A stretch of DNA of 64,000 nt from Gnetum montanum (lineage: Eukaryota; Streptophyta; Gnetopsida; Gnetales; Gnetaceae): positions 215,903 to 279,902 of the forward strand of contig MNCI01011946.1 in NCBI GenBank assembly GCA_015680685.1, read 5' to 3'. The position numbers and the translations under genes are program-made. This document shows, piece by piece, positions 1 through 10,102 of this stretch; positions within the stretch are counted from its first letter, which is position 1, and each line of letters starts with the position of its first letter. The notes under the pieces are model-generated. The model worked only from the letters and a program-made list of their open reading frames with translations. It did no database searches and was not told where the DNA came from.

Positions 1-1532
1 CTTATTTGAGCCTTGGAAGTTTGAACAATTCACAGTTATTGAATATGAGATAGCTTTATTGAGAAGTGTTTACTTGTATCATTTTACCTTATTTAAACAT
101 TTGAGATCTTTACACAAATCTGCTTTCTTTTTCTCTTCTTTCTATTTCCATTGAATCTCGCTCTATTTCTAGTTTTCTTGTGGAACTATCTCTTTCTCTG
201 GGGAAAATTAGAAGTAGATTCGTAGAGTTGTGCTCAAATGTTTTTGCAAAACTTTATTTGTTACAAGTAGGTATTATAAGGACTACATAGACTAGGCAAT
301 TGAACAAAATAGGAACTCTCGACAACTCACAGTACTTTGCAAGTTGGTTGAATCTCTTTAAGATAAGTCATTTACAATTTTACACACAACCCAACCATTT
401 CATTTTTCATGATAGCACACACACATACTTACATTAACTACTAATTCTATTTGAAGGTATCTAGGCCTTGGTGTTGCTAGAGACCAGCAAGCACCTAAAT
501 CCTATTCGAGGACACTCGTTGGTGGTCGCATCCCAAACAGTCGCCAACAAATAGCTAATATTTAAAGAATGTGAATATTACAAAAATAATTTGATATTAT
601 GTTTAAAGTAGGTATCCTTAAACATTTTTATCATAACTAAGGTTTACTTCACATTACTAATCAAGCTTGAGAATGATTAACACTAAAGATAACATATGAA
701 TTAAGGAGTGTTCAAGTATAATTCATACATTATCTTATTTTATAACATGTTGTATTGTCTCACATTAGTCACCCGTAAGTTTAGTGAGTTGATTTTTATC
801 TCTTAGTATCAATTTGTAATACATACAAAATAATTTGTAAGTCTATGTGTTATGGAACAAAGAAGTTAGTTAATTCTATGTTAAGAAATAAAGAAACTAA
901 TAAGACTAATTAAATAATTTTATGAATTTGTAACAAAAATTTTGTTCCATTGCATCGTTGTATTAAGTCACAACTCTTTGTCAAGTTAAAGGTCTAGCTA
1001 GTACTAAGTCTATAAGTAAGATAAGTTGATAAATAGGTGAGAAAAACAATAACAATAACCAAAAGGTCCAAATCAAGTTATTCAAAAGATTTTTTCTATA
1101 AAGACTTATCAGATTACAAAGCTCATTCATATTAAAAATCTATCATAAATTGTTAAGTTCTTTAAGCCATTACTTTCTTAAGTTATCTTTGTGCAATACT
1201 ACATCGAGTTGAACAGATCCTCCCTTGAAACCATAGATGAAATTTTTCAAGCAAATTATTATAGACATACAATAGCTTGACCAATTATTAACACAACATT
1301 CAAGGCTCAAGAATTATTTCAAACTAGGTTTGATTTTATTTTCAATATGAAAATCAATTATTAATGAATTAATTATGGGATTTTATTAATTTGAAAATAA
1401 AAAAGATTCTTTCTACTAAATAATAGATATATATATCATGAATATATAGCTAACCTAGTTCTTACAATGGTCATAATTAGTTTCTTTTATACAAGTGGTA
1501 CGTGTTAAGGTTATATTTTGTATGATGTTTGG
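1..1532. other. AT-rich flank, no gene seen
   Basis: No coding region, RNA gene or repeat boundary could be supported here. The sequence is AT-rich, with short homopolymers and no long open frame. It borders the left LTR of element A and is presumably the older DNA into which A inserted, or a decayed element that I cannot recognise. Confidence 0.5.
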
Positions 1533-2371
1533 TGTTGCTAAAGAAGGTAGGCCTACGCTCAACCATACAAATATGAGCATTTCATGCATGATCTGGTTGA
1601 ATTCCAAGGACTAAATGCTTAAGCACCCTTGTGGAACAAGGACGAGCTAGTTGATTGTTGTCTTCCCAAACTTACTTGTATGTCACGATTGTATGGTTAA
1701 GTAAGCTTGAGGCATATGATTTTTATAGCTTTTATGTTTTTATGTCCTGTTACTAATAAGGGAAGGAGAGAGATAACTAAGTGACTAATTTATCTTAACT
1801 ATGCATTAAATAAGTTCTAACTAATCCTAACACCAGCATCCATTCTCACTTGTGGTACACATCCTGAACCAGTGCAACACTACTAGGATTACTAAACACT
1901 AATCATTACTAGGTTACCAAGTGTTACATGCATGCTCAAAGTGATCATACTGAGTGTATTTACTTAGGAGAGTTGTAGAGAGAGAGAATCATTAATTAAC
2001 TAAGAAATCATTTAATAACATCAATTAACACTAATTAATCTATTCTAGATGTTGCAAGGTTTATCATAAAGTTCGTCTTTATTTCCGTACACAAGGTCTG
2101 CTCAAGTACACAATGCTCAAATAAAGATCCATTCACTTGATGACTCCTACTGTGGGCACACATGAAATAATTCTAACTCTGGAGGGAAGAAAAAGCAAGA
2201 TTTTAGCTAAGGGACTAACTATCTAACTACAAAACCAAGTGTGCCCACCTCTTATTTATAGGCAAGGAGGCAGGTCCCAATATCAGGTATCCGACATTGC
2301 ATGGTAGGCTCCAATATCACGTACCTAATATCGCAGATGCAATACCATGGTCTCGATCTCATATTTCATCA
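1533..2371 (-). repeat. Element A left LTR (3' LTR)
   Basis: This is homologous to 20056-20862 over its length. Its end is TTCATCA followed by the polypurine tract. The other end, beginning TGTTGC, has diverged from the family terminus. On the minus strand a TATA box lies at 2253-2260 and an AATAAA polyadenylation signal at 2078-2083, giving U3 of about 111 bp, a short R, and a long U5. Confidence 0.88.
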
Positions 2372-2382
2372 TACCCCCATGA
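2372..2382 (-). promoter_or_regulatory. Polypurine tract of element A
   Basis: Read on the minus strand, CATGGGGGTA directly abuts the LTR. The same tract occupies the same place in B (28871), C (38482) and D (23814), and a variant with GTGGAGGTA occurs in E (52718). By position it primes plus-strand DNA synthesis. Confidence 0.8.
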
Positions 2383-4349
2383 CTAAATGAAAACTCGTCC
2401 TCAAGTTTCTTACAAAATATTGGGAAGGTATGGAATTATTAACTAACTAACAACTGATGGTGGAATGGGATGACAGAATCAATGTGCCAAGTGAACGGAA
2501 CAATAAGCATATTACAACATTAGTGTTCATGACCATTGTGGTGAACACTTGTACATAAATGACATCCAGGCCTTATTTGGTAGCTTGAAAAGAAAGAGAT
2601 AGAAAGAAGATGAAGCGTGTTGCTGCCAATGTTGAGGTTGCGCCTTCTATTGTTTATCCATAGCCACGCCACCAGACTTGCTCCTTTCGTAAACACTCCA
2701 GTTTTGGTCGATCCTGAGTGCTTCCTTCAAGCCCAGTCTATTGTTTGTATGATAGATATCTGCACACATAACACAGTCACAAATGAGCAAGGATAAATAA
2801 ACCACAATGCAGTTGATACCCTACCTCAATATGAAGCGCATTGGCTGAGTTGTGGTTATGGAAGAAACTAGTACAAAGATTTATCACTAGTGAATACCCC
2901 AAGGTGTAGGGGTTAGGTAAATAGTAAAATGGAAAAAATTGAAAAATTTGTTCTAAGGCCCCCATGACTAAGAGTGAACCTCCAGTAGCTATAAGATGGA
3001 AAAATATGAGGAACAAGAAAGATGGAAAAAAATAACAATAGCAATGCCAATAAAATGGATGGCATGGATGGGGATGAAACAAGAAATGATTGATTGTAGG
3101 AAATGTTTAAGGAAAAGAAGTTAATAATTGCACCAAAAAGAGATGCCAATGGGTCCTCCCCCAAAGCAGGCTCACACATTTTATGCCCTGACAAACCCAC
3201 AAACCAAAGAGTCCATAGGCTCTAGGAATGTCATTTGGAAGAAAAAGTTAAAAACTTACCCACGAATTCACCAAAGAAAAACAATGCATCAACCTAGAAA
3301 CGGACTAATGATAAAATTGGAAATGAGGTGGAAAATGGGAAGAAAGATGGAGATGAGAGAATGGAATAGAATCCCAAGAATAAGGTTGTGTAAAGTCCCT
3401 TGTATACTTTATGGTTAATGTGACTGAGTAAAACTCATCCCAAATCTAGACTTAAACAAACCACATCCAGTGACCTCACATCAACACACTTGACCAATCC
3501 ATCAACTTGAAGAAACAAGAATCTTCTACAAAGAGTCCCCACCATTTTGAGGACAGCAAGATGGAGAAGCAGGAAGCGAGAAAGGGCCTTAGTTAGAGAG
3601 AACCTTTAGGCATGGGTAACATGTATTTCCAGTTCCATAACTAGTTCTTGTAGCCTATATTGCTTTATTATGTCTAAGGGGTGTGCTTTGAATTCTCACT
3701 TTTCTCTTTTCTTTTCTTTTTATTTTTCTTTTTTTTTTGTGTGAGAACCACATCATGCAAAGACTTATTTTTATTCATTCAGCTTCCTAATTTTTGAACA
3801 ATTTTAGAATGGCATAAAACCCAAGAAAAAGCATCCAAGCACCCAAGATAATGGCCAGCACAAATGCATTAAATCCCCTTGAATTCATATCCTTTTCATC
3901 CTTTGAGTCTTTCTTTGGTTTGAAAAGTACCCAGCCACCAATCCATTAACAAATTTACTTCGAAAAAAGGGACTGTACAGTTCCAAGCCAAAGGAGACCA
4001 TAGAGTTATATGGATGAGCGGACAACGTGGATTCATTAATTGTTTTACCAAAAGAACCATACCTTAATATTAGCATCATAATTCAAAGGTAAAAATCAAA
4101 CATTAGCAATCGATATGATATAATTCAATCCACCATCATGAGCACTTTTTGGATGATGAATAAAAGCAAATCAAGCAAACAAAGAAATAGTAAAAATATG
4201 AACGATGGTGTAAAACAAAAATAAGAAAAGTTGGAAAAAATGTGTAAAATAAAAATTCTAAAAGAATTGAGGGCCTAAAATGGTTAGCATAGGTGGCCAT
4301 CTCCCCCACAATTGAGTTGGAAGGAGGAGATATGAAATAGTGAGCAAGG
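2383..4349 (-). other. 3' region of element A after pol
   Basis: About 2 kb lies between the end of pol and the polypurine tract, with no long minus-strand ORF. It aligns with the same region of B (28881-30709) and C (38492-40455) and with the outer parts of this region in E. It lacks the 2.6-kb third ORF found in E. Landmarks are a second G-rich tract near 2962-2975, a TGTGTGCAG acceptor-like site near 2766-2776, and a homopyrimidine tract (3690-3740) flanked by TTCTCAC and GTGAGAA arms within 3675-3764. Confidence 0.75.
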
Positions 4350-5790
4350 TTATCCATCAATAGAGGTAGCATGTGTACTGGTTGTCCTAAGCTCATGGAA
4401 AGGTTTGGTTTGTTGTACGTTGACCAAAAATTTATTGTCTAGGCTCTCAAGTTTGTATATTTTCATGGTCCTTGAAAAAAAAGTTGCGTAAATAATATAA
4501 GGTCCTTCCCACAATGTTTTGAAATTTAGTACATTGTGGCACATGTGTGGGATTCCAGTAGAGAACCTTATCTCCCGATTGATATTTAACTTTCCTAATC
4601 CTTAGGTCATGACATTGTTTATCAAATGCCTTGTGCAATTCGTTAAATGACAAGACAGCTAGTTGGTTTTCATCTAGAAAGTTAAGGGTTACTAATCATT
4701 GTTTTTGTGCTAGATCAAGGTCAAGGTTGAGGTCACATGCCATGGATAGTGTACAGAGCTCAGTTTGAATGGGGAGCGTTGGTAATTCACCGTATACTAA
4801 CTCATAGGGAGAGTAGCCTGTAGGGAGTTTCTATGTGGAGTGGTATGCCCAAAGAGCATCATTCAGTTTAGTGCTCCAGTCTCACCTAAACTTGCTAATA
4901 GTTCTTCTCAATATTTTTGTAATCTCCCTATTGGTGACTTTAGCTTGACCGTTCACTTGGGGGTGGTATGGTGTTGTCAGTTTGTGTACAACCCCTAAGC
5001 GTTGCATTAATTTCCAAAAAGTTGCACCTGTGAAGTGGGTACCATTGTCTAAAATAAGTGCACGAGGCACACCAAACCTATTTATGATTTGTTGTTGAAC
5101 AAATCGTGTAGCTGTAGATGATGTACAATCCTTAACAAGAGCTACTTCTACCCATTTAGTTAGGTAATCAAGAGCAACAATGATATAAGCTTTTTCATTA
5201 GACATTTGTGTAATTGGCCCCATAAAATCAATTTCCTAAATGTCAAAGGATTCTAACTTTTGGATCCATTATTGCAGATTCTCCACTCTAGCAATCATTC
5301 CCCCCTCACGTTGATAGCACTAACAAGATTGGACAAATTGATGGGCATCCCAGAATAATGTAGGCCAATAATATCCTACAATCAAGATCTTGATGGTCAT
5401 TCATCTTCTAGTGTAATGACCCCCACAAGGACCCTCAAGAGCATCTTGGAGAACTTGTAGTTAATCTATATCGGGAACATACAATTGAACCAAGCCATCG
5501 AGACACACTTTGTAAAGTTACCCACTGATTTCCATAAAGTACTTGGCTCGGTGAAGAAACTATTATTTCTTCTTAAGGTTTAACTCTTATGGTATTTGTT
5601 AGGTGAGGAGATAGGTAAGAATGCTACTATACCAGTTTGTCTCCGTGGGTGATTGATTATTCACTACACTAGCAAAGAGAAATTCATCAAGAAAATAATA
5701 AAAAATTAGACACTCATCCTCTTTGTTGTCCCATTGCAACCAAGATAAATGATTAGCAACTACATTCTTGGTGCCTTTACAATTGATCAT
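4350..5790 (-). pseudogene. Integrase (element A pol, C-terminal part)
   Basis: Retroviral-type integrase, which joins element cDNA to host DNA. Visible parts are the catalytic-core segments VALDYLTKWVE, RFGVPRALILDNGTHFTGA and TPYHPQVNGQAKVTNREI (4882-5223), and a C-terminal domain with GDKVLYWNPTHVP (near 4555-4590). Pol ends at 4350 after PFHELRTTSTHATSIDG. The second catalytic Asp is present in ILDNGTHF, but the third catalytic residue, a Glu in C, D and E, is Lys here (AAA for GAA). Several stops and frameshifts split the reading frame, so no active enzyme is expected. Confidence 0.88.
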
Positions 5791-7120
5791 CATCAGATTG
5801 AACTCTTATAAGATTACAAGCCATCATATGATACGAGGGCTTACCATTGGCTTATTCATGAGGAACCGAATCTCACTATGATCTGTATGTATATATACTT
5901 TATATCCCAATACATAGTATCTAAAATTTTCTAGTGCAAACACTACAGCCATTAATTCTCTCTATGGTAGTGTAGTTAAGTTGTGCACTAGCGATACTTC
6001 TACTTGTACAATGATGTAATAACGATGCTTCTGGTCATCTAACTATGTAAGTACGGCTCCTAAGGAATAGTTAGACGTGTCAGTCATGATATGGAATGGT
6101 TTGGACCAGTCGAGAGCTTGTAGAATGGGTTTTTCTACTAGATTCTATTTAAGAGTTTGGAAAGCTAGTTCGCATTCCCTAGTCCATTCGAAAGGTACAT
6201 CCTATTTTGTTAATTCCACCAATGGTTTGGCAACCTTTGAAAGTTCTCAATAAATCTCCTGTAGTAGCTAGTGTGTCCAAGGAATGATCGAATATCTTTG
6301 ATAGTTTTCAATTGATGGGTAATTCCTTAGATAAATTTAATTTTCTTTGGGTCTACCTCTATCCTTGTGTGTAAGATTTTATGCCCTAGCACTACGCCTT
6401 CTTGGACCACCAATGGCTTTTTTGCCAGTTGAGCCTTAAATTGGTTTCCACACATATTTTCAACACTTGCTCTAACCGATCCAAGGCTTTATCAAAGTTT
6501 GCTCCATAGGTGGAGAAATCGTCCATAAAGACTTCTACACCATTCCCTATCTGCTGTTGGAAGATGTTTAGAACTAATCGTTGAAATGTTGCAAGGGCAT
6601 TGCACAAGCAAAATGGCATTTTTTTGTATGCAAACGTTCCCCAAGGATTGGTAAACGTAGTCTTGGCTTGGTCTTTTGGGGCTATTTATATGTGGTTATA
6701 TCTACTATATCCATCCAGAAAACTGTAATAGCAATGCCCTGCGATGGTGTCTAAGACTTGGTCAACAAATGGCAACGGAAAGTGATCTTTGAATGTTGTC
6801 ATATTCAGTAGCCTGAAATCTATGCACACCCTCCATTTTCCTCCCTTTTTAGGCATAATAACTAAGGGGCTAACCCATTTGCTATCAACAATGGGGTATA
6901 TGAACCCAGCCTTGAGAAGCTATTCGATTTCTTCCTTGACTACTTGCTTCAGCTTTGGGTTCAAATGCCTCTACGGTTGTCTTCAAGGCTTCATGGAGGG
7001 GTTGGTGTAAATCCTATGTTGGCATATCCTAGGATCTATTCTAGTTAATTCAAGATATGACCAAGTGAAGGATTTTGACCATCCATTGATTACCTTCAAC
7101 AGTTTCTCTTTTTGTTATGG
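5791..7120 (-). pseudogene. Reverse transcriptase and RNase H (element A)
   Basis: The RT palm is recognisable by FLDGYS near 6710-6725 and by the catalytic FMDDFSTYG at the start of the thumb (6392-6619). A stop codon and a Gly-to-Arg change in the usual YSGY context mark decay. RNase H follows (5791-6390) and ends in a segment with NVVANHLSWLQWD. Family order RT, RNase H, integrase is kept. The frame is broken by many in-frame stops. Confidence 0.85.
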
Positions 7121-8231
7121 AGTAAGCTTCGCATTGATAATTACCAGTTTTCCATTCTTAAGGAACATGTATTCCTTAGTTGATATTTTCTAGGTTAAGA
7201 CTTCCCCCAATTGATATTTTCTAGGTTAAGACTTCGAAGTTGGGCGGCAAACTTGCTCTAATGCATCTATGCTATCAATGTAAGTGCAAGTCAAACCCTT
7301 AGTTGGTTCCATGCATATATGAGTGAACTGATTTCTTAATTAGCTATCAACCATTAGGTGTCTTCCAGTCATGTGGCTACTACATATATGCATCTTTGTA
7401 TCTTGATCACTTGTGCACACTAATTGCATGCAGGCAATGTTAAACTTTGCACAACCCATGACCTCTACACGCAATTATACCTTGTGTCACAGTATGCGAT
7501 GCATGAAACTTTCTTCTTCTTGATCTTTCTAAATGTATTTTCTTTTGATATTTTCAGGGAAAGATCATGGATTCCGAGGCATGCATCAACTATGCTTAGC
7601 CATGCTCTTCCCATTATGATTGGGAAGTCCCCCTTATCATTGTTCACTTGAATCACTAGGAAATTAGCTAGGTATGACCACCCACAAACAGTGGTAACAA
7701 TGTCCTTAACTAGTCCCAATGGGATAGTGATGGACTAGTTGGCCAACTCTAGATGAATGTTGCTCTTTTTTAATGGAGGCAAGTTCCAAGCCTTGTACAT
7801 TTCTTGAAAAATCAAGTTGACACTGGAACCTAAATCCAAAAGAGCCTTGAACGGTTCATTTCCAACAATTTGTAAGTATATCAGAGGACTCTCAGGATCA
7901 GATAATTTCTTGGAAAGATGCCCAGATTTGATCCAATCAATGCCAACATGTATTAGCATGACCGTATGCACTGAGTGCGATGGTTAAGTTGAACGAGGTT
8001 TCGAAGTTTTGATTGATACTGAGGTTTCTAAGGAATCAGCTGCTTATGATTGCAAAGGCTTGGTTTGACTATTAGTTCTAAAGAAAGGTCTCTTCTTCAT
8101 GTGATTGTTGGAACAACAATAGGTTGAGAGTTAATAGCCCTTGTGGCATTACATTGCTACAGCTGGGTAGGGATTTCACCTTGCATAGCTGGAGCAAGCG
8201 GTAATGGAGCTATTGGTGGGAGAGATGCAAC
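7121..8231 (-). pseudogene. Retropepsin-like protease and linkers (element A)
   Basis: Aspartic protease of the retrotransposon polyprotein. The segment at 7735-7971 contains KALLDLGSSVNLI, where the catalytic Asp is followed by Leu-Gly as in Athila proteases, and LQIVGNEP before it. The next segment (7465-7719) has the flap region VKDIVTTVCGWSY and the hydrophobic PIIMGRAWLS motif. Bases 7121-7460 are the protease-RT linker, with a 25-bp tandem duplication (7180-7204 and 7211-7235). Bases 7972-8231 are a Gln-rich linker toward gag, cut by the insertion of element N. Confidence 0.85.
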
Positions 8232-8236
8232 CAGAT
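8232..8236. repeat. Target duplication CAGAT, left copy (element N)
   Basis: CAGAT here and at 17674-17678 immediately flank the TG and CA ends of element N. Joining across N restores the register of element A's gag-protease linker. Confidence 0.92.
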
Positions 8237-8856
8237 TGTGCTGACCTAAATTATCGGTATAAGGCTAGAAGGTAAACAAACACCGAAAGATTATCAGGTA
8301 GCCACAGTTGACCCTACCTTCACCCGAGGGCAAGCTGGAAAAGTAAACGAAGGCAGAGTGCCTTGGATGGTCTGCATGCAAATCAACCAAGGACTTCCCC
8401 GAGCGTAAGCTACAGCTAGCACTAGGGTTATCGTAAACGATGTCTTAAAATGTGTAAATGCTCATAAAATATAAACATGAGCCATAAGACGTAAGAACAT
8501 AAGGCGTAAACAAGACGTAAACTATAAATTGAACGTAAATTGAATGTAAGTACAAATGCAAATAGCAGATAAAATAGAAAATGGAAATAATGTTTGGTTG
8601 GAAAAATGGAAATGATGTATTGCTTAAAAAAGATGTGCACCAGTCAAAGCCTAGTTGCATGTAGATGGCAGGTCGAATGCCTAGCCCCGGGGTGATGTAA
8701 CATGATGATGTAATGATGTGATGTGATGAATGTGAGAAATGCTTGGATGCCAACAGTCAGGTATGCCAAGCGCCCAAGGATTGTAGGTTCTATCCTCTCT
8801 TAGAATTTCCAATTTCTTTCCTTTTTTTACCTCCTGGTTTATGTGAATTGACAAGG

Positions 8857-8864
8857 TATTTATA
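8857..8864 (-). promoter_or_regulatory. TATA box of element N left LTR
   Basis: TATAAATA on the minus strand, conserved in the other N LTR at 16453-16460. It lies about 105 bp downstream, in sense direction, of the 30-bp tandem repeat. Confidence 0.7.
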
Positions 8865-8969
8865 GGGTTGGATCGGGCTCGAGAACGAAATTCAAGAATG
8901 GAATCAATGGCTAGAAAATAAGAGGAAAGCAAATCTAGTGACATGTGTCTAATGGACATTTGTGATCGG

Positions 8970-9387
8970 GTTGGATGTGTGTTGGCGAGAGTTGGATGTG
9001 TGTTGGATAGTTGTGCACGAGTTGGATTTGTGTCGAATAGTTGTGCACGAGTTGGATGTGTGTTGAATAGTTGTGCACAAGTTTGGATTTGTGTCAAATA
9101 GTTGTGCACAAGTTGGACGTGTGTCAACAAGCTATGCATGATTTAGATGTGTGTTGGATAGTTGTGCATGAGTTGGATTTGTGTCAGATAGTTGTGCACG
9201 AGTTGGATGTGTGTTGGTGAGAGGTGGATGTGTGTTGGATAGTTTTGCATAAGTTGGATTTATGTCAGATAGTTGTGCATGAGTTGGATGTATGTTGGCG
9301 AAAGTTGGATGTGTGTTGGATAGTTGTGCATGAGTTGGATTTGTGTCAGATAGTTTTGCATGAGTTGGATGTGTGTCGGCAAGCTAC
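8970..9387 (-). repeat. 30-bp tandem repeat in element N LTR
   Basis: About 14 imperfect copies of a roughly 30-bp unit, in two alternating variants with cores GTTGGATGTGTGTTGGATAG and GTTGGATTTGTGTCGGATAG, each followed by TTGTGCACGA. Some units are shortened to about 20 bp (GGCGAGA form). The other LTR has an equivalent array at 16566-16938. The unit is near a multiple of three and stop-free, so it creates spurious ORFs on both strands. It sits in U3 just upstream of the TATA box. Confidence 0.9.
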
Positions 9388-9556
9388 ATTCTTGACCAGG
9401 TACATCGCATTTTACAATTTATGGGTTATTCAAGCCCATGAAAGTACATTTAATTTAGACCGTGAGGGCCTAACTATCCCACAAATAAAGATTTACAATG
9501 AAATGTACAAGGGAAATTCGACCTGTCTTGCTTCAAACTTCTTTGTCCCTGAGTTT

Positions 9557-9661
9557 TTCAAGAATTTTCTGCCATTTTCTGAAATTTTCTAGAAGTTGCT
9601 GATGTTGAGAATTTTTTGCCATTTTCTAGAATTTTCTATAATTTTCTGAAATTTTCTAGAA
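9557..9661 (-). promoter_or_regulatory. Heat-shock-element-like TTC/GAA array (element N left LTR)
   Basis: TTC triplets recur every 10 bp, and many have GAA centred 5 bp away. Good runs are 9557-9569 (TTC-GAA-TTC), 9624-9636 (TTC-GAA-TTC) and 9654-9661 (TTC-GAA). This matches the alternating nTTCn/nGAAn pattern bound by heat-shock factors. The array lies in U3, roughly 700-800 bp upstream of the TATA box. A purely structural decamer repeat is the alternative explanation. Confidence 0.6.
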
Positions 9662-9958
9662 GTTGGTCACACTGGACTAACACTGCCAACGTGACCTGGG
9701 CATCAGTGACAAAAATAAGTGTTTTGGAGCTAAAATCTGAAGTTCTGGAGGCTGAAACTTGGAGAAATCATTAATGGATCTTGAGGGTGACTTGTCCCTT
9801 CAAAATTAGACCATTTTGATGCTATTTTGAGGCTATTTTAAGCCTGTTTTGAGGCTTTGAAAGTTGGTCACATTGGACTCATATTGCAACCTGACACTTT
9901 CAGATTTGGACTATTTTGACTTGATTTTGAAGTTGGCAGAGTTGCTCATGTTGAGGGT

Positions 9959-9990
9959 AAGCTAGCTTGATAGTGTGATCAAGCTAGCTT
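9959..9990. repeat. Perfect 13-bp-arm hairpin in element N LTR
   Basis: AAGCTAGCTTGAT and its exact reverse complement are separated by the 6-base loop AGTGTG. The hairpin is present without change in the other LTR at 17530-17561. Confidence 0.9.
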
Positions 9991-10102
9991 GAGCAACCTG
10001 GACTTGAGTTTCATGCCTTAGTCAAATTTTGCCTCCCGAATGCTTAAAAGGGCTTGAGTTGTTCTTGTTTCAAAGTGTTAGGCCAAATATAGTGGTGTTT
10101 CA

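Larger units (their letters stand above)
8237..10102 (-). repeat. Element N left LTR (3' LTR)
   Basis: Homologous to 15832-17673. It begins TGTGCTGACC and ends GTGGTGTTTCA on the plus strand. In sense direction U3 runs from 10102 to a TATA box at 8857-8864 (about 1.24 kb) and holds a hairpin, TTC/GAA arrays and a 30-bp tandem repeat in that order. R-U5 is about 0.6 kb. Confidence 0.92.

Noticed and set aside
470-1545. Match of GGTGTTGCTAGAGA (about 471) to GGTGTTGCTAAAGA (1531) at the edge of element A
   Set aside because: Too short to establish a duplication and it does not behave as a target-site repeat.
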